Part shown: positions 50,754-61,023 of the stretch, piece by piece
How the letters are laid out: each line of letters begins with the position of its first letter
Position numbering within the stretch: the stretch's first letter is position 1
Origin: Thalassovita sp.
GTDB lineage: Bacteria; Pseudomonadota; Alphaproteobacteria; Rhodobacterales; Rhodobacteraceae
Direction of reading: 5' to 3'
Assembly (NCBI GenBank): GCA_029212905.1
Contig: JARGPB010000004.1
Location: 124,001 to 188,000 of the forward strand
Length of the DNA: 64,000 bases
Program-made: the position numbers and the translations under genes
The notes under the pieces: generated by a model
The model's input: the letters and a program-made list of their open reading frames with translations, nothing else
Told to the model about the DNA's origin: nothing
Database searches by the model: none

Positions 50754-51418
50754 TGCTATTCGCTGCCGGGTTTGGGACTCGGATGGGGGATTTGACCGCG
50801 ACGCGCCCCAAGCCACTGATCGAGGTGGCAGGAAAACCGTTGATAGACCACGCTCTTGAGCTGGTTGAAGGAATCAACCCACGCCAGACAGTTGTGAATG
50901 CGCATTACCTGCCTGATCAGATCCGCGCACATCTGGCTGACAGGGATGTCGCCGTATCACACGAACCCAAGATTCTTGAGACCGGAGGGGGATTGCGTGC
51001 TGCGCTTCCGTTGCTGGGTGCGGGTCCTGTTTTCACAATGAACACAGATGCTGTCTGGCATGGACCAAACCCCCTGAAAATTCTTGGCCAAGTCTGGGCA
51101 CCTGACAGAATGGATGCGCTCCTCTTGTGTATTCCACGCGCAAATGCTGTCGGCCATACAGGCCAAGGAGATTTCCTGATGGCCGCCGACGGGCGTCTGA
51201 CCCGTGGCCCTGGACAGGTTTATTCGGGCATCCAGATCGTGAAAACCGCCCTGCTAGACGAGATCGAGGAAGACGCTTTCTCGCTAAATCTGTTGTGGAA
51301 TCGCATGCTGGATATGCAGCGTCTGTTTGGCGTGTCCTACCCAGGACATTGGTGCGATGTCGGCCGCCCCGAAGGAATTCATCTGGCCGAAAAAATGATT
51401 GGGTTTGGTGATGTTTGA
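50735..51418 (+). CDS. murU: N-acetylmuramate alpha-1-phosphate uridylyltransferase
   Basis: This 227-residue nucleotidyltransferase of the sugar-phosphate type forms UDP-MurNAc from MurNAc-1-phosphate and UTP. It shows the N-terminal LFAAGFGTRMGDLTATRPKP, the uridine region LETGGGLRAALPLLG and the metal-binding MNTDAVW. The start may be ATG 50735 (AAGGA upstream) or ATG 50753, which overlaps the amgK stop; I use the first. Its stop overlaps the addB start by 8 bp. Confidence 0.9.
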   Translation: MRPDSVMLFAAGFGTRMGDLTATRPKPLIEVAGKPLIDHALELVEGINPRQTVVNAHYLPDQIRAHLADRDVAVSHEPKILETGGGLRAALPLLGAGPVFTMNTDAVWHGPNPLKILGQVWAPDRMDALLLCIPRANAVGHTGQGDFLMAADGRLTRGPGQVYSGIQIVKTALLDEIEEDAFSLNLLWNRMLDMQRLFGVSYPGHWCDVGRPEGIHLAEKMIGFGDV

Positions 51419-54347
51419 ACCGTTGGACAAGGCTCGGGTTTTTGGTGTTCCGCTAGGTGTCGATTTTCCGCGCGCGCTGACGCGGGGCCTCCGGGGCCGC
51501 TTTGACAATCGCCCACCCGAGGCCATGGCGCGCGCGCAGCTGATCCTCAACACCCAGCGAATGAAACGAAGGGTTCGCGACCTGTTTGACTCGGGTCCCG
51601 CCACGTTGCTGCCGCGTCTGCAATTGGTGACGGACCTGTCCATGGGCGCGGATTTACCCAACATTCCCCCCGCGGTCCCCCCCCTACGACGACGGCTGGA
51701 AATCACGCAGCTGGTCTCGATCCTGCTAGAGCGCGAGCCCGATTTGGCACCCCGCTCGTCCCTGTACGATCTGGCCGACAGCCTGGCCGCCTTGCTCGAC
51801 GAAATGCATGGCGAAGGCGTGCCGCCCGAAGCAATTCAAAACCTGGATGTCAGTGACGAATCTGGCCATTGGAAGCGCTCTTTGCAGTTTTTAGAAATTG
51901 TTCAGCACTATTTCGACGCGGCGCACGCTTCCCCAGACAAAGAAACCCGCCAACGTATGGTCATCGAGGCCATGGTCGCCCGTTGGCAAGTGACCCCGCC
52001 CCAAAACCCAGTGATTATCGCCGGTTCGACCGGGTCACGTGGCACCACGATGCAGCTGATGCAGGCCGTCGCGCAATTACCGCAAGGCGCGATTATCCTG
52101 CCCGGGTTTGACTTTGATATGCCGCCTGACGCCTGGGAGGATCTGAAAGACCCGCTTTCGTCCGAGGATCACCCGCAATATCGGTTCCGTAAACTGATGG
52201 ATGTGCTTGGGATCGCGCCAACGGATGTCCAGCCATGGAGCGTTGACGCACCAGCCTGCCCCGCGCGCAACGCCATCGTCTCGTTGGCATTGCGGCCGGC
52301 GCCGGTGACAGACCGTTGGTTGACCGAAGGGCCAAACTTGCCAGAACTGCCTGGCGCCATGGAAACCGTCACGATCGTCGAGGCCCCCTCGCAACGTGAC
52401 GAAGCATTGGCAATCGCGATGCGCCTTCGGCAAGCGGCCGAAGAGGGCACAACCGCCGCGCTGATAACACCAGACAGGATGCTGACGCGTCAGGTCACGG
52501 CTGCTTTGTCGCGCTGGAACATCTTGCCGGATGACAGTGCGGGCACGCCCTTGCAGCTGTCTCCTCCGGGCCGGTTATTGCGGCATATTTCGGCTCTGTT
52601 CCACCAGAAATTGACCGCCGAGTCGCTTCTTACTCTGCTGTTTCACCCGCTGACGCACTCCGGCGGAGGGCGCGGTCCACATTTGCGCTTAACCCGTGAG
52701 TTGGAGCTGCATATCCGAAAAAAAGGCATCCCGTTTCCCGATGCGGATGCGCTACGGGCCTTCGCCGCGACCCGCGACGATGCAAGCATCTGGACCGAAT
52801 GGGTGATCGCCAGTTTCCTTGACCAAGATACAGACACCAGGCCGCTGGCCGACTGGCTGGACCAACACCTGACCCAGGCCGAGCTTCTGGCAGATGGGTC
52901 GGCACCGGAAAAACTCTCGGAGCTCTGGCAAGAAGATGCCGGGCGCAAAGCCCGAACCACCATCGACGAACTGGCGCGCGAAGCCGAATTTGGCGGCGCA
53001 ATGTCCGCCCATGATTACGCGGATCTGTTCGGCGCGATCCTGTCTCAGCAAGAGGTTCGCAACCCTGATACACCGCACCCGAACATCTTGATCTGGGGTA
53101 CGCTCGAGGCGCGCGTGCAAGGCGCTGATCTGCTGATCCTAGCAGGTCTGAACGAAGGGGGCTGGCCGGAATCTCCGTCACCTGACCCGTGGCTCAATCG
53201 ACAAATGCGGCTGAAATCGGGTCTGTTATTGCCCGAAAGGCGCATCGGCCTGTCGGCGCATGACTTCCAACAGGCGATCGCCGCACCCGAGGTCTGGCTG
53301 ACACGCTCGATCAGGTCGGACGACGCGGAAACCGTTGCTTCACGCTGGGTGAATCGCCTCACGAACCTACTGAGCGGGCTACCTGCGCAACACGGACCCG
53401 AGGCGCTGGATGCCGCAAAACAAAAAGGGCAGCGCTGGCTAAGCCTGGTCAAGCTATTAGAGGAGCCGGGCATCACCGCCCCCGCAGTGCGCCCTTCGCC
53501 TTGCCCCCCCACAGAGGCCCGCCCGCGAGAGCTGTCCGTCACAGATGTCGCGAAACTGATCCGGGATCCGTACCACATTTACGCCAAACGCGTGTTGCGC
53601 CTGAAGCCTCTGGACCCTCTGATGAAAGTGCCCGATGCATTGCTGCGGGGAACCGTGGTGCATTCGGTGTTTGAAGGCTTCATCCAGGAAACGCAGGACA
53701 ATCTATCCGCGCTCACCTCGGACCGGCTGAATCAAATAGCCGCAGATGTGCTGGCTGAACAGGTTCCCTGGCCAGATATCCGCACGCTTTGGGCCGCGCG
53801 CGTCGCCCGAGTCGCGGATTGGTTTGTGCGGGCGGAAACGGCGCGCCGCAAAAATACCCGTCCCGCCCAGCTTGAGATTTCTGGCAAAGCAGTCATCCCG
53901 CACCTAGGTTTCACCCTAAAAGCCACGGCCGACCGGATTGATCTGGATGAAGCCGGTCAGGTCTATTTGTACGATTACAAGACATCCACTCCTCCTTCAA
54001 AGAAGCAACAGAAAGAGTTCGACAAACAGCTCTTGCTCGAGGCCGCGATGATCCAGCAAGGTGGGTTCCCACCAATGGGGCCTTTGCATGTCAGCGCGGC
54101 CACCTATATCGGGCTGGGCGCGAAACCGACGGAAGAACCCGCTCCGCTAAGCGAAGAACCTGCAACAGTCGTCTGGGCGAAATTCGAAAAGCTAATTTCA
54201 GCATATTTAGAGCCTGAAACCGGCTTCACCGCACGTCGGGCCATGTTTCGGGAACAGGACATTTCCGACTATGATCCACTATCCCGGTTTGGGGAGTGGG
54301 ATCTGACGGTCGCCCCCACCAAAGAGGACCTAAGCGATGAGGGATGA
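51411..54347 (+). CDS. addB: Double-strand-break repair protein AddB, alphaproteobacterial type
   Basis: This protein of about 978 residues is the second subunit of the AddAB helicase-nuclease, which resects double-strand breaks for RecA loading. It lacks a proper Walker A; only AGSTGSRGTTMQLMQA marks the place. The C-terminal PD-(D/E)XK nuclease domain is visible as LKATADRIDLDEAGQVYLYD, then YDYKTSTPPSKKQQKEFDKQ. EVWLTRSIRSDDAETVASRW and LSVTDVAKLIRDPYHIYAKR are typical of the group. The start ATG 51411 overlaps the murU stop. It overlaps addA by 11 bp. Confidence 0.93.
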   Translation: MFEPLDKARVFGVPLGVDFPRALTRGLRGRFDNRPPEAMARAQLILNTQRMKRRVRDLFDSGPATLLPRLQLVTDLSMGADLPNIPPAVPPLRRRLEITQLVSILLEREPDLAPRSSLYDLADSLAALLDEMHGEGVPPEAIQNLDVSDESGHWKRSLQFLEIVQHYFDAAHASPDKETRQRMVIEAMVARWQVTPPQNPVIIAGSTGSRGTTMQLMQAVAQLPQGAIILPGFDFDMPPDAWEDLKDPLSSEDHPQYRFRKLMDVLGIAPTDVQPWSVDAPACPARNAIVSLALRPAPVTDRWLTEGPNLPELPGAMETVTIVEAPSQRDEALAIAMRLRQAAEEGTTAALITPDRMLTRQVTAALSRWNILPDDSAGTPLQLSPPGRLLRHISALFHQKLTAESLLTLLFHPLTHSGGGRGPHLRLTRELELHIRKKGIPFPDADALRAFAATRDDASIWTEWVIASFLDQDTDTRPLADWLDQHLTQAELLADGSAPEKLSELWQEDAGRKARTTIDELAREAEFGGAMSAHDYADLFGAILSQQEVRNPDTPHPNILIWGTLEARVQGADLLILAGLNEGGWPESPSPDPWLNRQMRLKSGLLLPERRIGLSAHDFQQAIAAPEVWLTRSIRSDDAETVASRWVNRLTNLLSGLPAQHGPEALDAAKQKGQRWLSLVKLLEEPGITAPAVRPSPCPPTEARPRELSVTDVAKLIRDPYHIYAKRVLRLKPLDPLMKVPDALLRGTVVHSVFEGFIQETQDNLSALTSDRLNQIAADVLAEQVPWPDIRTLWAARVARVADWFVRAETARRKNTRPAQLEISGKAVIPHLGFTLKATADRIDLDEAGQVYLYDYKTSTPPSKKQQKEFDKQLLLEAAMIQQGGFPPMGPLHVSAATYIGLGAKPTEEPAPLSEEPATVVWAKFEKLISAYLEPETGFTARRAMFREQDISDYDPLSRFGEWDLTVAPTKEDLSDEG

Positions 54348-57300
54348 CGCCACAGAGCGCCAAGTCATGGCCGCCCGCCCGGATTGGTCTACTTGGCTAT
54401 CGGCTAATGCCGGGTCCGGGAAAACTCGGGTGCTCACAGATCGTGTTGCGCGGCTTCTTTTGCAAAACGTCCAGCCCCAGCACATCCTGTGCCTAACATA
54501 CACCAAGGCCGCCGCGAGCGAGATGCAAAACCGCCTGTTCAAGCGGCTGGGCCAATGGGCAATGCTTGCGGATGCAGATCTGCGCCATCAACTGTTCGAA
54601 CTGGGCATCGAGGGGCAGATTGAAGACAAAGAGCTGAGGAACGCACGCACTCTGTTCGCTCGGGCGATCGAGGCGCCAGGCGGGTTGAAAATTCAGACCA
54701 TCCACTCTTTTTGTTCATCGCTTTTGCGGCGGTTCCCACTTGAAGCCAAGATTAGCCCCCAATTCAAGGAAATGGAGGAGCGTTCAGCCGCGTTGCTGCG
54801 CGAAGAAGTGCTGCGCAAGATGTCCGACGGGCCAGATCAGAGCAAGGTGGCGGACATCGCGAGCTACGTCACCGCGAATGATTTTGACAACCTCACACGC
54901 GATATCATTGGGCGCAGGACTGGTTTCACACGCATCCTAAGCCCGGATGAAACATCAAAGATGTTTGGCCTGCCCGACGGATATGACGAATCTGCCCTCC
55001 TCTCCGAAGCCTTTCTTGGAGGGGAAAAAGAGCTCTTGGAAAGTCTGATCGTTGCCTTGCGCCGCGGCAAAGCGACGGACCAGAAAGCTGCCGACAAATT
55101 GACGGCGCTAGGCGCTCTGTCCCTCGCCGCGCTACCGATTCTTGAGGGTGTTTTTCTAACCGGTGGTGGCGCGAAAAGCCCATTTTCTGCCAAGATAGGC
55201 TCTTTTCCAACCAAAGACCTGCGCGCAAACATCGTTGAAATGATGCCCCAGATCGAAGCCCTTATGCAGCGCGTTGAGGACACCCGCCAGCGGCGCCTAT
55301 TGCTGGCGGCGGCACGGAAATCTGCGGCACTGCATGCCTTTGCCGGGGTGTTTTTGCCCGCCTATGAAAAAGAAAAGCAAAGCCGTGGCTGGCTGGACTT
55401 CGATGACCTGATTACTCGTGCGCGTGATTTGCTGACGGATCCGGCTGTGGCGGCTTGGGTACTGTACCGGCTGGACGGAGGCATTGATCATATTTTGGTG
55501 GACGAGGCGCAGGACACCAGCCCAGTTCAATGGCAGGTGATCGAGCTTCTGGCACAGGAATTCACCAGCGGGGAGGGCGCGCATTCCGGCGTCGAGCGTA
55601 CTATCTTTGTTGTGGGCGACAAAAAGCAGTCGATCTATTCGTTTCAGGGGGCCGACCCAAGTGAATTTGATCGGATGCAGCGGGAATTTGCAGAGCGCCT
55701 GGGTCGCACCGAGAGGCCATTGGCCGAGCTAGAGCTGGAACACTCTTTCCGATCCTCCCGCGCGGTGTTGGACTTGGTCGACGAAACTTTCCAGGGTCAC
55801 GAAGGTTCCGGTTTTCCGACAGAAGGGCGCCATCGTGCGTTCAAAGATCGGATGCCTGGACGGGTAGACATCTGGCCCGTGATCTCCCCTGTCAAAGACG
55901 AAACCGAGGAAGATTGGTTCGAACCCGTCGACCGTTTGGGAGAAAAGCACCACGCGATTCGGTTGGGCGAGCACGTTGCGGACGCTATCAAAACCCTAAT
56001 TGATCAAAAACACCCAATCCCCGAGGAAATCGGCCACAGTGGCGAATACCAGATGCGCCCGGTTCGGCCGGGCGATTTCCTAGTCTTGGTGCGCCGCCGA
56101 TCGGATCTGTTTGCAGAAATCATCCGCGCCTGCAAAGCGCGTGATCTGGCGATTGCCGGCGCTGATCGCCTGAAAGTCGGGGCAGAGCTGGCAGTCAAAG
56201 ATCTGGCGGCCCTGATGTCATTTCTTTCAACGCCCGAAGATAGCTTTAGCCTTGCTGTTGCTCTCAAATCTCCGCTGTTTGGATGGACCGAAAAGCAGCT
56301 TTTTCAGCTGGCACAGGGTCGAAAACAGCCCTTCATGTGGGAGGCAATGCGCGCCCGATCAGAAGAGTTTCCACAGGAAATGGCCGTGCTGAACGATCTG
56401 CGCGGGCAAACCGATTTCTTGCGCCCATATGACTTGTTGGAACGAATTTTGACACGCCACGACGGCCGCCGAAAACTCTTGGCTCGTCTGGGCGTCGAGG
56501 CCGAAGACGGTATCAATGCCTTCCTCGCCCAGGCGCTGGCATACGAACGTAACGCCATCCCCAGCCTAAAGGGGTTTCTGGAATGGATGGTCACCGACGA
56601 TCTGGAAATCAAACGACAGATGGACAGCGCAGAGGACCAGATCAGGGTAATGACCGTGCACGGCTCAAAGGGACTGGAGGCGCCGATTGTGATCATGCCA
56701 GACACGATGCACCGGAGATCACCAGCCCGCGGCGAGCTTCAACTCGCGGATGGGGTTGCCCTGTGGAAAAGCCCCGCCGGAGAAAGCCCCGAAATTCTGG
56801 AGAACGCCAAGGCAGCGGAGGCCGCCAAAGAAGAAGCCGAGCGTGACCGCCTGCTCTATGTCGCAATGACCCGCGCCGAGAAATGGCTGATGGTCGCCGG
56901 GGCGGGCGAATGGAAAGAGGCCGACGCCAGCTGGTATGATAAAACCCGCGCTGCGGCGTTGCGACTGGGCGCTGAAGCCACGCCCATGCCGACGGGTGAA
57001 GGGCTACGGCTGAGCTATGGCGATTGGGGGCAACGGGCGATACCCGAAGACACGAAGGCGACCCAATCAAATGAACCGCTTCCCGTGATATTTGCAGAAC
57101 CCGTCACCGCGCCAGCCAAACCTCCCGGCACGCTCAGCCCGTCTGATTTGGGTGGCGCCAAGGCCCTGCCGGGCGAGGCGGGGCTGGACGAGGACGCAGC
57201 CAAGCTGCGGGGGACCCGGCTCCATTTATTGCTTGAGCACCTCCCCGGAAATGACCCCTCGGACTGGCCCCGAATGGCTGACGTGATTTGCGACAACGCA

Positions 57301-57693
57301 CCCGAGACGGCCGAACTTCTGGCCGAGGTCAGCCGAGTCATTTCGAACCCCGAGCTTGCGTTTCTATTTGATCCAGAAACTCTGGCTGAGGTCCCGCTGA
57401 CCGCCGATCTGCCCCAGCTGGGTCACCGTGTTCATGGCGTCATCGACCGACTGATCATCGAACCTGATCGCGTCCTGGCGGTTGACTTCAAATCCAACGC
57501 CGTTGTCCCCTCAGATGTCGCCAGCACACCGGACGGTTTGCTGCGCCAGATGGGTGCCTATGCCCAGTTGCTAAAGCAGATCTACCCTGACCGGCAAGTC
57601 GAGACGGCCATTCTGTGGACGCGCAGCGCTCTGCTTATGTCTTTGCCGCACAATTTGGTGACTGCGGCATTAGATGACTTCGCGCTCCCTTGA
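54337..57693 (+). CDS. addA: Double-strand-break repair helicase AddA
   Basis: This 1118-residue UvrD-like superfamily 1 helicase has a C-terminal nuclease. Motif I is SANAGSGKTRVLTD (residues 22-35). Motif II is ILVDEAQDTSPVQW, motif III is VVGDKKQSIYSFQGADPSEF, motif V is VMTVHGSKGLEAPIVIMPD and motif VI is LLYVAMTRAEKWL. The nuclease site is visible as AVDFKSNAVVPSDVAS. It works with AddB, whose gene it overlaps. A run-off gap of 59 bp separates it from trxA. Confidence 0.95.
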   Translation: MRDDATERQVMAARPDWSTWLSANAGSGKTRVLTDRVARLLLQNVQPQHILCLTYTKAAASEMQNRLFKRLGQWAMLADADLRHQLFELGIEGQIEDKELRNARTLFARAIEAPGGLKIQTIHSFCSSLLRRFPLEAKISPQFKEMEERSAALLREEVLRKMSDGPDQSKVADIASYVTANDFDNLTRDIIGRRTGFTRILSPDETSKMFGLPDGYDESALLSEAFLGGEKELLESLIVALRRGKATDQKAADKLTALGALSLAALPILEGVFLTGGGAKSPFSAKIGSFPTKDLRANIVEMMPQIEALMQRVEDTRQRRLLLAAARKSAALHAFAGVFLPAYEKEKQSRGWLDFDDLITRARDLLTDPAVAAWVLYRLDGGIDHILVDEAQDTSPVQWQVIELLAQEFTSGEGAHSGVERTIFVVGDKKQSIYSFQGADPSEFDRMQREFAERLGRTERPLAELELEHSFRSSRAVLDLVDETFQGHEGSGFPTEGRHRAFKDRMPGRVDIWPVISPVKDETEEDWFEPVDRLGEKHHAIRLGEHVADAIKTLIDQKHPIPEEIGHSGEYQMRPVRPGDFLVLVRRRSDLFAEIIRACKARDLAIAGADRLKVGAELAVKDLAALMSFLSTPEDSFSLAVALKSPLFGWTEKQLFQLAQGRKQPFMWEAMRARSEEFPQEMAVLNDLRGQTDFLRPYDLLERILTRHDGRRKLLARLGVEAEDGINAFLAQALAYERNAIPSLKGFLEWMVTDDLEIKRQMDSAEDQIRVMTVHGSKGLEAPIVIMPDTMHRRSPARGELQLADGVALWKSPAGESPEILENAKAAEAAKEEAERDRLLYVAMTRAEKWLMVAGAGEWKEADASWYDKTRAAALRLGAEATPMPTGEGLRLSYGDWGQRAIPEDTKATQSNEPLPVIFAEPVTAPAKPPGTLSPSDLGGAKALPGEAGLDEDAAKLRGTRLHLLLEHLPGNDPSDWPRMADVICDNAPETAELLAEVSRVISNPELAFLFDPETLAEVPLTADLPQLGHRVHGVIDRLIIEPDRVLAVDFKSNAVVPSDVASTPDGLLRQMGAYAQLLKQIYPDRQVETAILWTRSALLMSLPHNLVTAALDDFALP

Positions 57694-57752
57694 CGCTGGG
57701 GGGTAGGCTTTCTACGTTCCTTTCCCAAACCCACTCTTTCAGGAGAACACTC

Positions 57753-58073
57753 ATGGCCACCGTTGCCGTTACCGATGCTACCTTCGACGCCGAAGTCAAA
57801 AACTCTGATATCCCTGTTGTTGTGGATTTCTGGGCGGAATGGTGCGGCCCCTGTAAACAGATCGGCCCGGCCCTAGAAGAGCTGGCTGCCGAGATGGACG
57901 GCAAAATCAAAATCGCCAAGGTGGACGTGGACCAAAACCCCAATGCCGCTGCGGCCATGGGTGTCCGTGGTATTCCCGCGCTGTTTATTTTCAAGGATGG
58001 CCAGGTCGTTTCGAACCGTGCGGGCGCCGCGCCGAAGGCCGCTCTGCAATCTTGGATCAACGACTCGATCTAA
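57753..58073 (+). CDS. trxA: Thioredoxin
   Basis: This 106-residue classical thioredoxin is a cytosolic disulfide reductase. The active site WCGPCK is at residues 30-35. The cis-Pro is in VRGIPALFIFKDG. ATG 57753 follows CAGGAGA. It lies 59 bp after addA and ends in a clear terminator. Confidence 0.96.
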   Translation: MATVAVTDATFDAEVKNSDIPVVVDFWAEWCGPCKQIGPALEELAAEMDGKIKIAKVDVDQNPNAAAAMGVRGIPALFIFKDGQVVSNRAGAAPKAALQSWINDSI

Positions 58074-58094
58074 TCTGATCGCGAATCCGAATGG

Positions 58095-58123
58095 AAAACC
58101 CCGGCCTTGCGTCGGGGTTTTTT
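58095..58123 (+). terminator. Rho-independent terminator after trxA
   Basis: AAAACCCCG pairs with CGGGGTTTT around a 9-base loop and is followed by further T residues, about 20 bp past the trxA stop. It also marks the 3' end of the converging minus-strand gene. Confidence 0.88.
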
Positions 58124-59039
58124 ATATGGGCCATCCAGCGCGGCGCAATGCGGTCGCTATCTTGGTTTCTGCCTCTTTCCGGCCCGCATTGATCGACATC
58201 ATCTGCCAAAACCAGAACAGGTAGCGTGCATAGTCAGGCTGCATCCTTCGAACCATATCAAAGGCCGCCGCAACACCAACATGCCCCACACTAGCCGAGA
58301 TGTGGTGGAAATCAGATTTTGCGAACAGCACGCAGGGCTTTTGAAAAAAGAACCCATTGAACGCCGCCGCTGAATTTTGCGTCACCACATAGTCGCAGCT
58401 ATGTAACAGCTCGACCATCCCGCCGGACCGGATGGTCAAATGCGAAAATCGACTTTGCAGTTGCTCCAAACGTTTCTGCTCTTCGCGCGAGTACTGCTCG
58501 CCCGGGTGAAGCGTTGCTATCACCTGGCGGTTTGGATCGTGTTGCAAGACGGACAGGATCATTTCCACAGGGCTACACAACTGAAACGAGCGCCGCTCAA
58601 GCAGCCGCCCTTGCAGCGGAACATAAATAAATCCGTCGTGCATTGTTTGTTTCGGGGCATCGTGAAACAGATGCTTTTGCCAGCGCTCAAAGAAGGTTTT
58701 GGCCTTATTAGGGTCTATTTCATCTGCATCGAACCGCGTTTTGGCGACGCGCCAGTCCCAGCGCTTTCCCGTCGGTTCAATCGCCCAGAACGGATAGTGA
58801 TACACGCGGCGGAACGTCATCCCATTCGGCGTTGTTGGTTCCTGCATGTGGAACAGAGCATAGCCGTCCCGCGCCATGCTGGCGGCGCGATCAGCCAAAC
58901 TGTCGCCATGATATTCGACCTCTAGCCCCGCGGATTTTGCGACGGTGCTGACCTGCCTGATAAAGTTATGCGTTCCCGCCTGCGCGCTTTGGCGTAGGCT
59001 GTCCTCAAGATAAAAACGCAGGATTTTCTGCTCGCTCAT
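58122..59039 (-). CDS. Capsule-type glycosyltransferase/polysaccharide biosynthesis protein
   Basis: This 305-residue soluble protein has a GT-B-like C-terminal half: VIATLHPGEQYSREEQKRLE, LLHSCDYVVTQNSAAAFNGF and FFQKPCVLFAKSDFHH resemble the HP-x-E and NS-T/A-A-x-x-G motifs of KpsC/KpsS and other capsule enzymes. The N-terminal half (FLFHMQEPTTPN-like region) is not recognised. The start is ATG 59039; the frame to 59243 is rejected because it runs back over the hslV promoter region. It is a single gene, divergent from hslV. The exact sugar reaction is unknown. Confidence 0.6.
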   Translation of the reverse strand: MSEQKILRFYLEDSLRQSAQAGTHNFIRQVSTVAKSAGLEVEYHGDSLADRAASMARDGYALFHMQEPTTPNGMTFRRVYHYPFWAIEPTGKRWDWRVAKTRFDADEIDPNKAKTFFERWQKHLFHDAPKQTMHDGFIYVPLQGRLLERRSFQLCSPVEMILSVLQHDPNRQVIATLHPGEQYSREEQKRLEQLQSRFSHLTIRSGGMVELLHSCDYVVTQNSAAAFNGFFFQKPCVLFAKSDFHHISASVGHVGVAAAFDMVRRMQPDYARYLFWFWQMMSINAGRKEAETKIATALRRAGWPI

Positions 59040-59138
59040 GGAGGACAGGCTATCCCTCGTCCGGCCCGCAGACAAGCGCAACACTTGTGCGCCGCGACGC
59101 GAGGTTCCATATAGGCCAGCAAGCAAACGGAGGACGCA

Positions 59139-59696
59139 ATGGCGGACGAACAATTCCCCGGATGGCACGGCACCACGATTATTGGTGTGAAAAAGGGTGG
59201 GCAAGTCGTGATTGCTGGCGACGGCCAGGTTTCCCTGGGTCAAACCGTGATCAAGGGCACCGCCCGCAAGGTCCGGCGGCTATCTCCTGGTGGGTATGGC
59301 GTGGTGGCTGGCTTTGCTGGCTCAACCGCTGATGCCTTTACGCTGCTCGAACGGCTGGAGGTAAAGCTGGAGGCGACGCCAGGACAACTGGCCCGCGCAA
59401 GCGTCGAGCTGGCCAAAGACTGGCGTACGGATAAATACCTTCAAAAGCTGGAAGCAATGCTGATCGTCACCGACGGAGAAGATCTCTTTGTCATCACTGG
59501 CGCCGGCGATGTGCTGGAACCTGAACATAACGTAGCTGCCATCGGTTCCGGCGGAAATTTTGCGCTGGCAGCAGCGCGCGCCATGATGGAGACCGATCAG
59601 CCCGCCGAAGACATTGCACGCAAAGCTATGGCTATCGCCGCCGACATCTGCGTCTACACGAACGGCAACCTGACCGTAGAGAGCATCTCGAAATGA
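59139..59696 (+). CDS. hslV: ATP-dependent protease subunit HslV (ClpQ)
   Basis: This 185-residue proteasome-like peptidase forms hexamers capped by HslU. The catalytic Thr is exposed after removal of the first 11 residues (WHG|TTIIG). GDGQVSLGQTVIKGTARKVR, GFAGSTADAFTLLERLE and ALAAARAMMETDQPAEDIA are typical. Its stop overlaps the hslU start (ATGA). Confidence 0.96.
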   Translation: MADEQFPGWHGTTIIGVKKGGQVVIAGDGQVSLGQTVIKGTARKVRRLSPGGYGVVAGFAGSTADAFTLLERLEVKLEATPGQLARASVELAKDWRTDKYLQKLEAMLIVTDGEDLFVITGAGDVLEPEHNVAAIGSGGNFALAAARAMMETDQPAEDIARKAMAIAADICVYTNGNLTVESISK

Positions 59697-61000
59697 CCGA
59701 CTTGACCCCCCGTGAAATCGTCAGTGAGCTGGACCGCTTTATCATTGGCCAGCAGGACGCCAAACGCGCCGTCGCCGTTGCCCTGCGAAACCGCTGGCGC
59801 CGTAAACAGCTTAGCGATGATCTGCGCGACGAGGTGTATCCCAAAAACATCCTGATGATCGGGCCCACCGGCGTTGGCAAAACCGAAATCAGCCGCCGCC
59901 TGGCCAAACTTGCTCGCGCGCCCTTTATCAAGGTCGAGGCCACCAAGTTCACCGAGGTCGGATATGTCGGCCGAGACGTTGAGCAGATCATTCGCGATCT
60001 GGTGGACAGCTCGATCGCCATGACACGTGAACACATGCGCGACGACGTCAAAGCCAAGGCCTATGACGCCGCCGAAAACCGTGTGATCGAGGCTCTGGCC
60101 GGAACAGACGCCCGCGAAGGCACCCGCGAGATGTTCCGCAAGAAACTTCAGAGCGGCGAACTGGATGGTACCGTGATCGAACTGGATGTCGCTGACAGCT
60201 CGAATCCGATGCAGTCGATGGATATTCCAGGTCAGCCCGGCGGCCAGATGGGCATGATGAATCTGGGCGATATCTTCGGCAAAGCCTTTGGCGGACGCAC
60301 CGTTCGACGCAAAATGACCATCGCCGAAAGCTATGAAGTGCTGATCGCCGAAGAGGCAGACAAACTGCTGGATGACGAGACCGTCACCCGCGCCGCCGTG
60401 ACAGCGGTTGAGCAGAATGGCATCGTGTTTTTGGATGAAATCGACAAAGTTTGCGCGCGTTCTGATGCGCGGGGCGCCGATGTCAGCCGCGAGGGCGTTC
60501 AGCGTGACTTGCTCCCGCTGATCGAAGGCACCACCGTCAGCACTAAATACGGGCCCGTAAAAACCGACCACGTCCTGTTCATTGCTTCAGGAGCATTTCA
60601 TATCGCTAAGCCCTCGGATTTGTTGCCGGAATTACAGGGGCGCCTACCGATCCGGGTCGAGCTTAAGGCGCTGACCGAAGACGACTTTGTGCGAATTTTG
60701 ACTGAAACAGACAATGCACTGACTCGGCAGTATACCGCTTTGATGCAAACCGAAGAGGTGGTGGTCACCTTTACCACGGACGGAATCGCTGCGTTGGCTA
60801 AGATCGCCGCCGAGGTAAACCAGACCATCGAAAACATCGGGGCGCGGCGTCTATACACCGTGATGGAGCGAGTTTTCGAAGAACTCTCCTTTGGTGCGCC
60901 GGATCGTGCGGGCCAAGCAGTCACGGTAGATGCAGACTTTGTGCAACAGAACCTGGGCGAGCTGATGAAATCAGCCGATATCAGCCGCTATGTGCTCTAG
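59693..61000 (+). CDS. hslU: ATP-dependent protease ATPase HslU (ClpY)
   Basis: This 435-residue AAA+ unfoldase has Walker A GPTGVGKTEISRRLAKL near residue 61, a GYVGRDVEQIIRDL pore segment, Walker B GIVFLDEIDKVCAR and the arginine-finger GARRLYTVMERVFEELSF. The C-terminal tail ends SRYVL, which docks into HslV. It is translationally coupled to hslV. Confidence 0.96.
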   Translation: MTDLTPREIVSELDRFIIGQQDAKRAVAVALRNRWRRKQLSDDLRDEVYPKNILMIGPTGVGKTEISRRLAKLARAPFIKVEATKFTEVGYVGRDVEQIIRDLVDSSIAMTREHMRDDVKAKAYDAAENRVIEALAGTDAREGTREMFRKKLQSGELDGTVIELDVADSSNPMQSMDIPGQPGGQMGMMNLGDIFGKAFGGRTVRRKMTIAESYEVLIAEEADKLLDDETVTRAAVTAVEQNGIVFLDEIDKVCARSDARGADVSREGVQRDLLPLIEGTTVSTKYGPVKTDHVLFIASGAFHIAKPSDLLPELQGRLPIRVELKALTEDDFVRILTETDNALTRQYTALMQTEEVVVTFTTDGIAALAKIAAEVNQTIENIGARRLYTVMERVFEELSFGAPDRAGQAVTVDADFVQQNLGELMKSADISRYVL

Positions 61001-61023
61001 TCTCTAGGAAATATCACGGGTAA

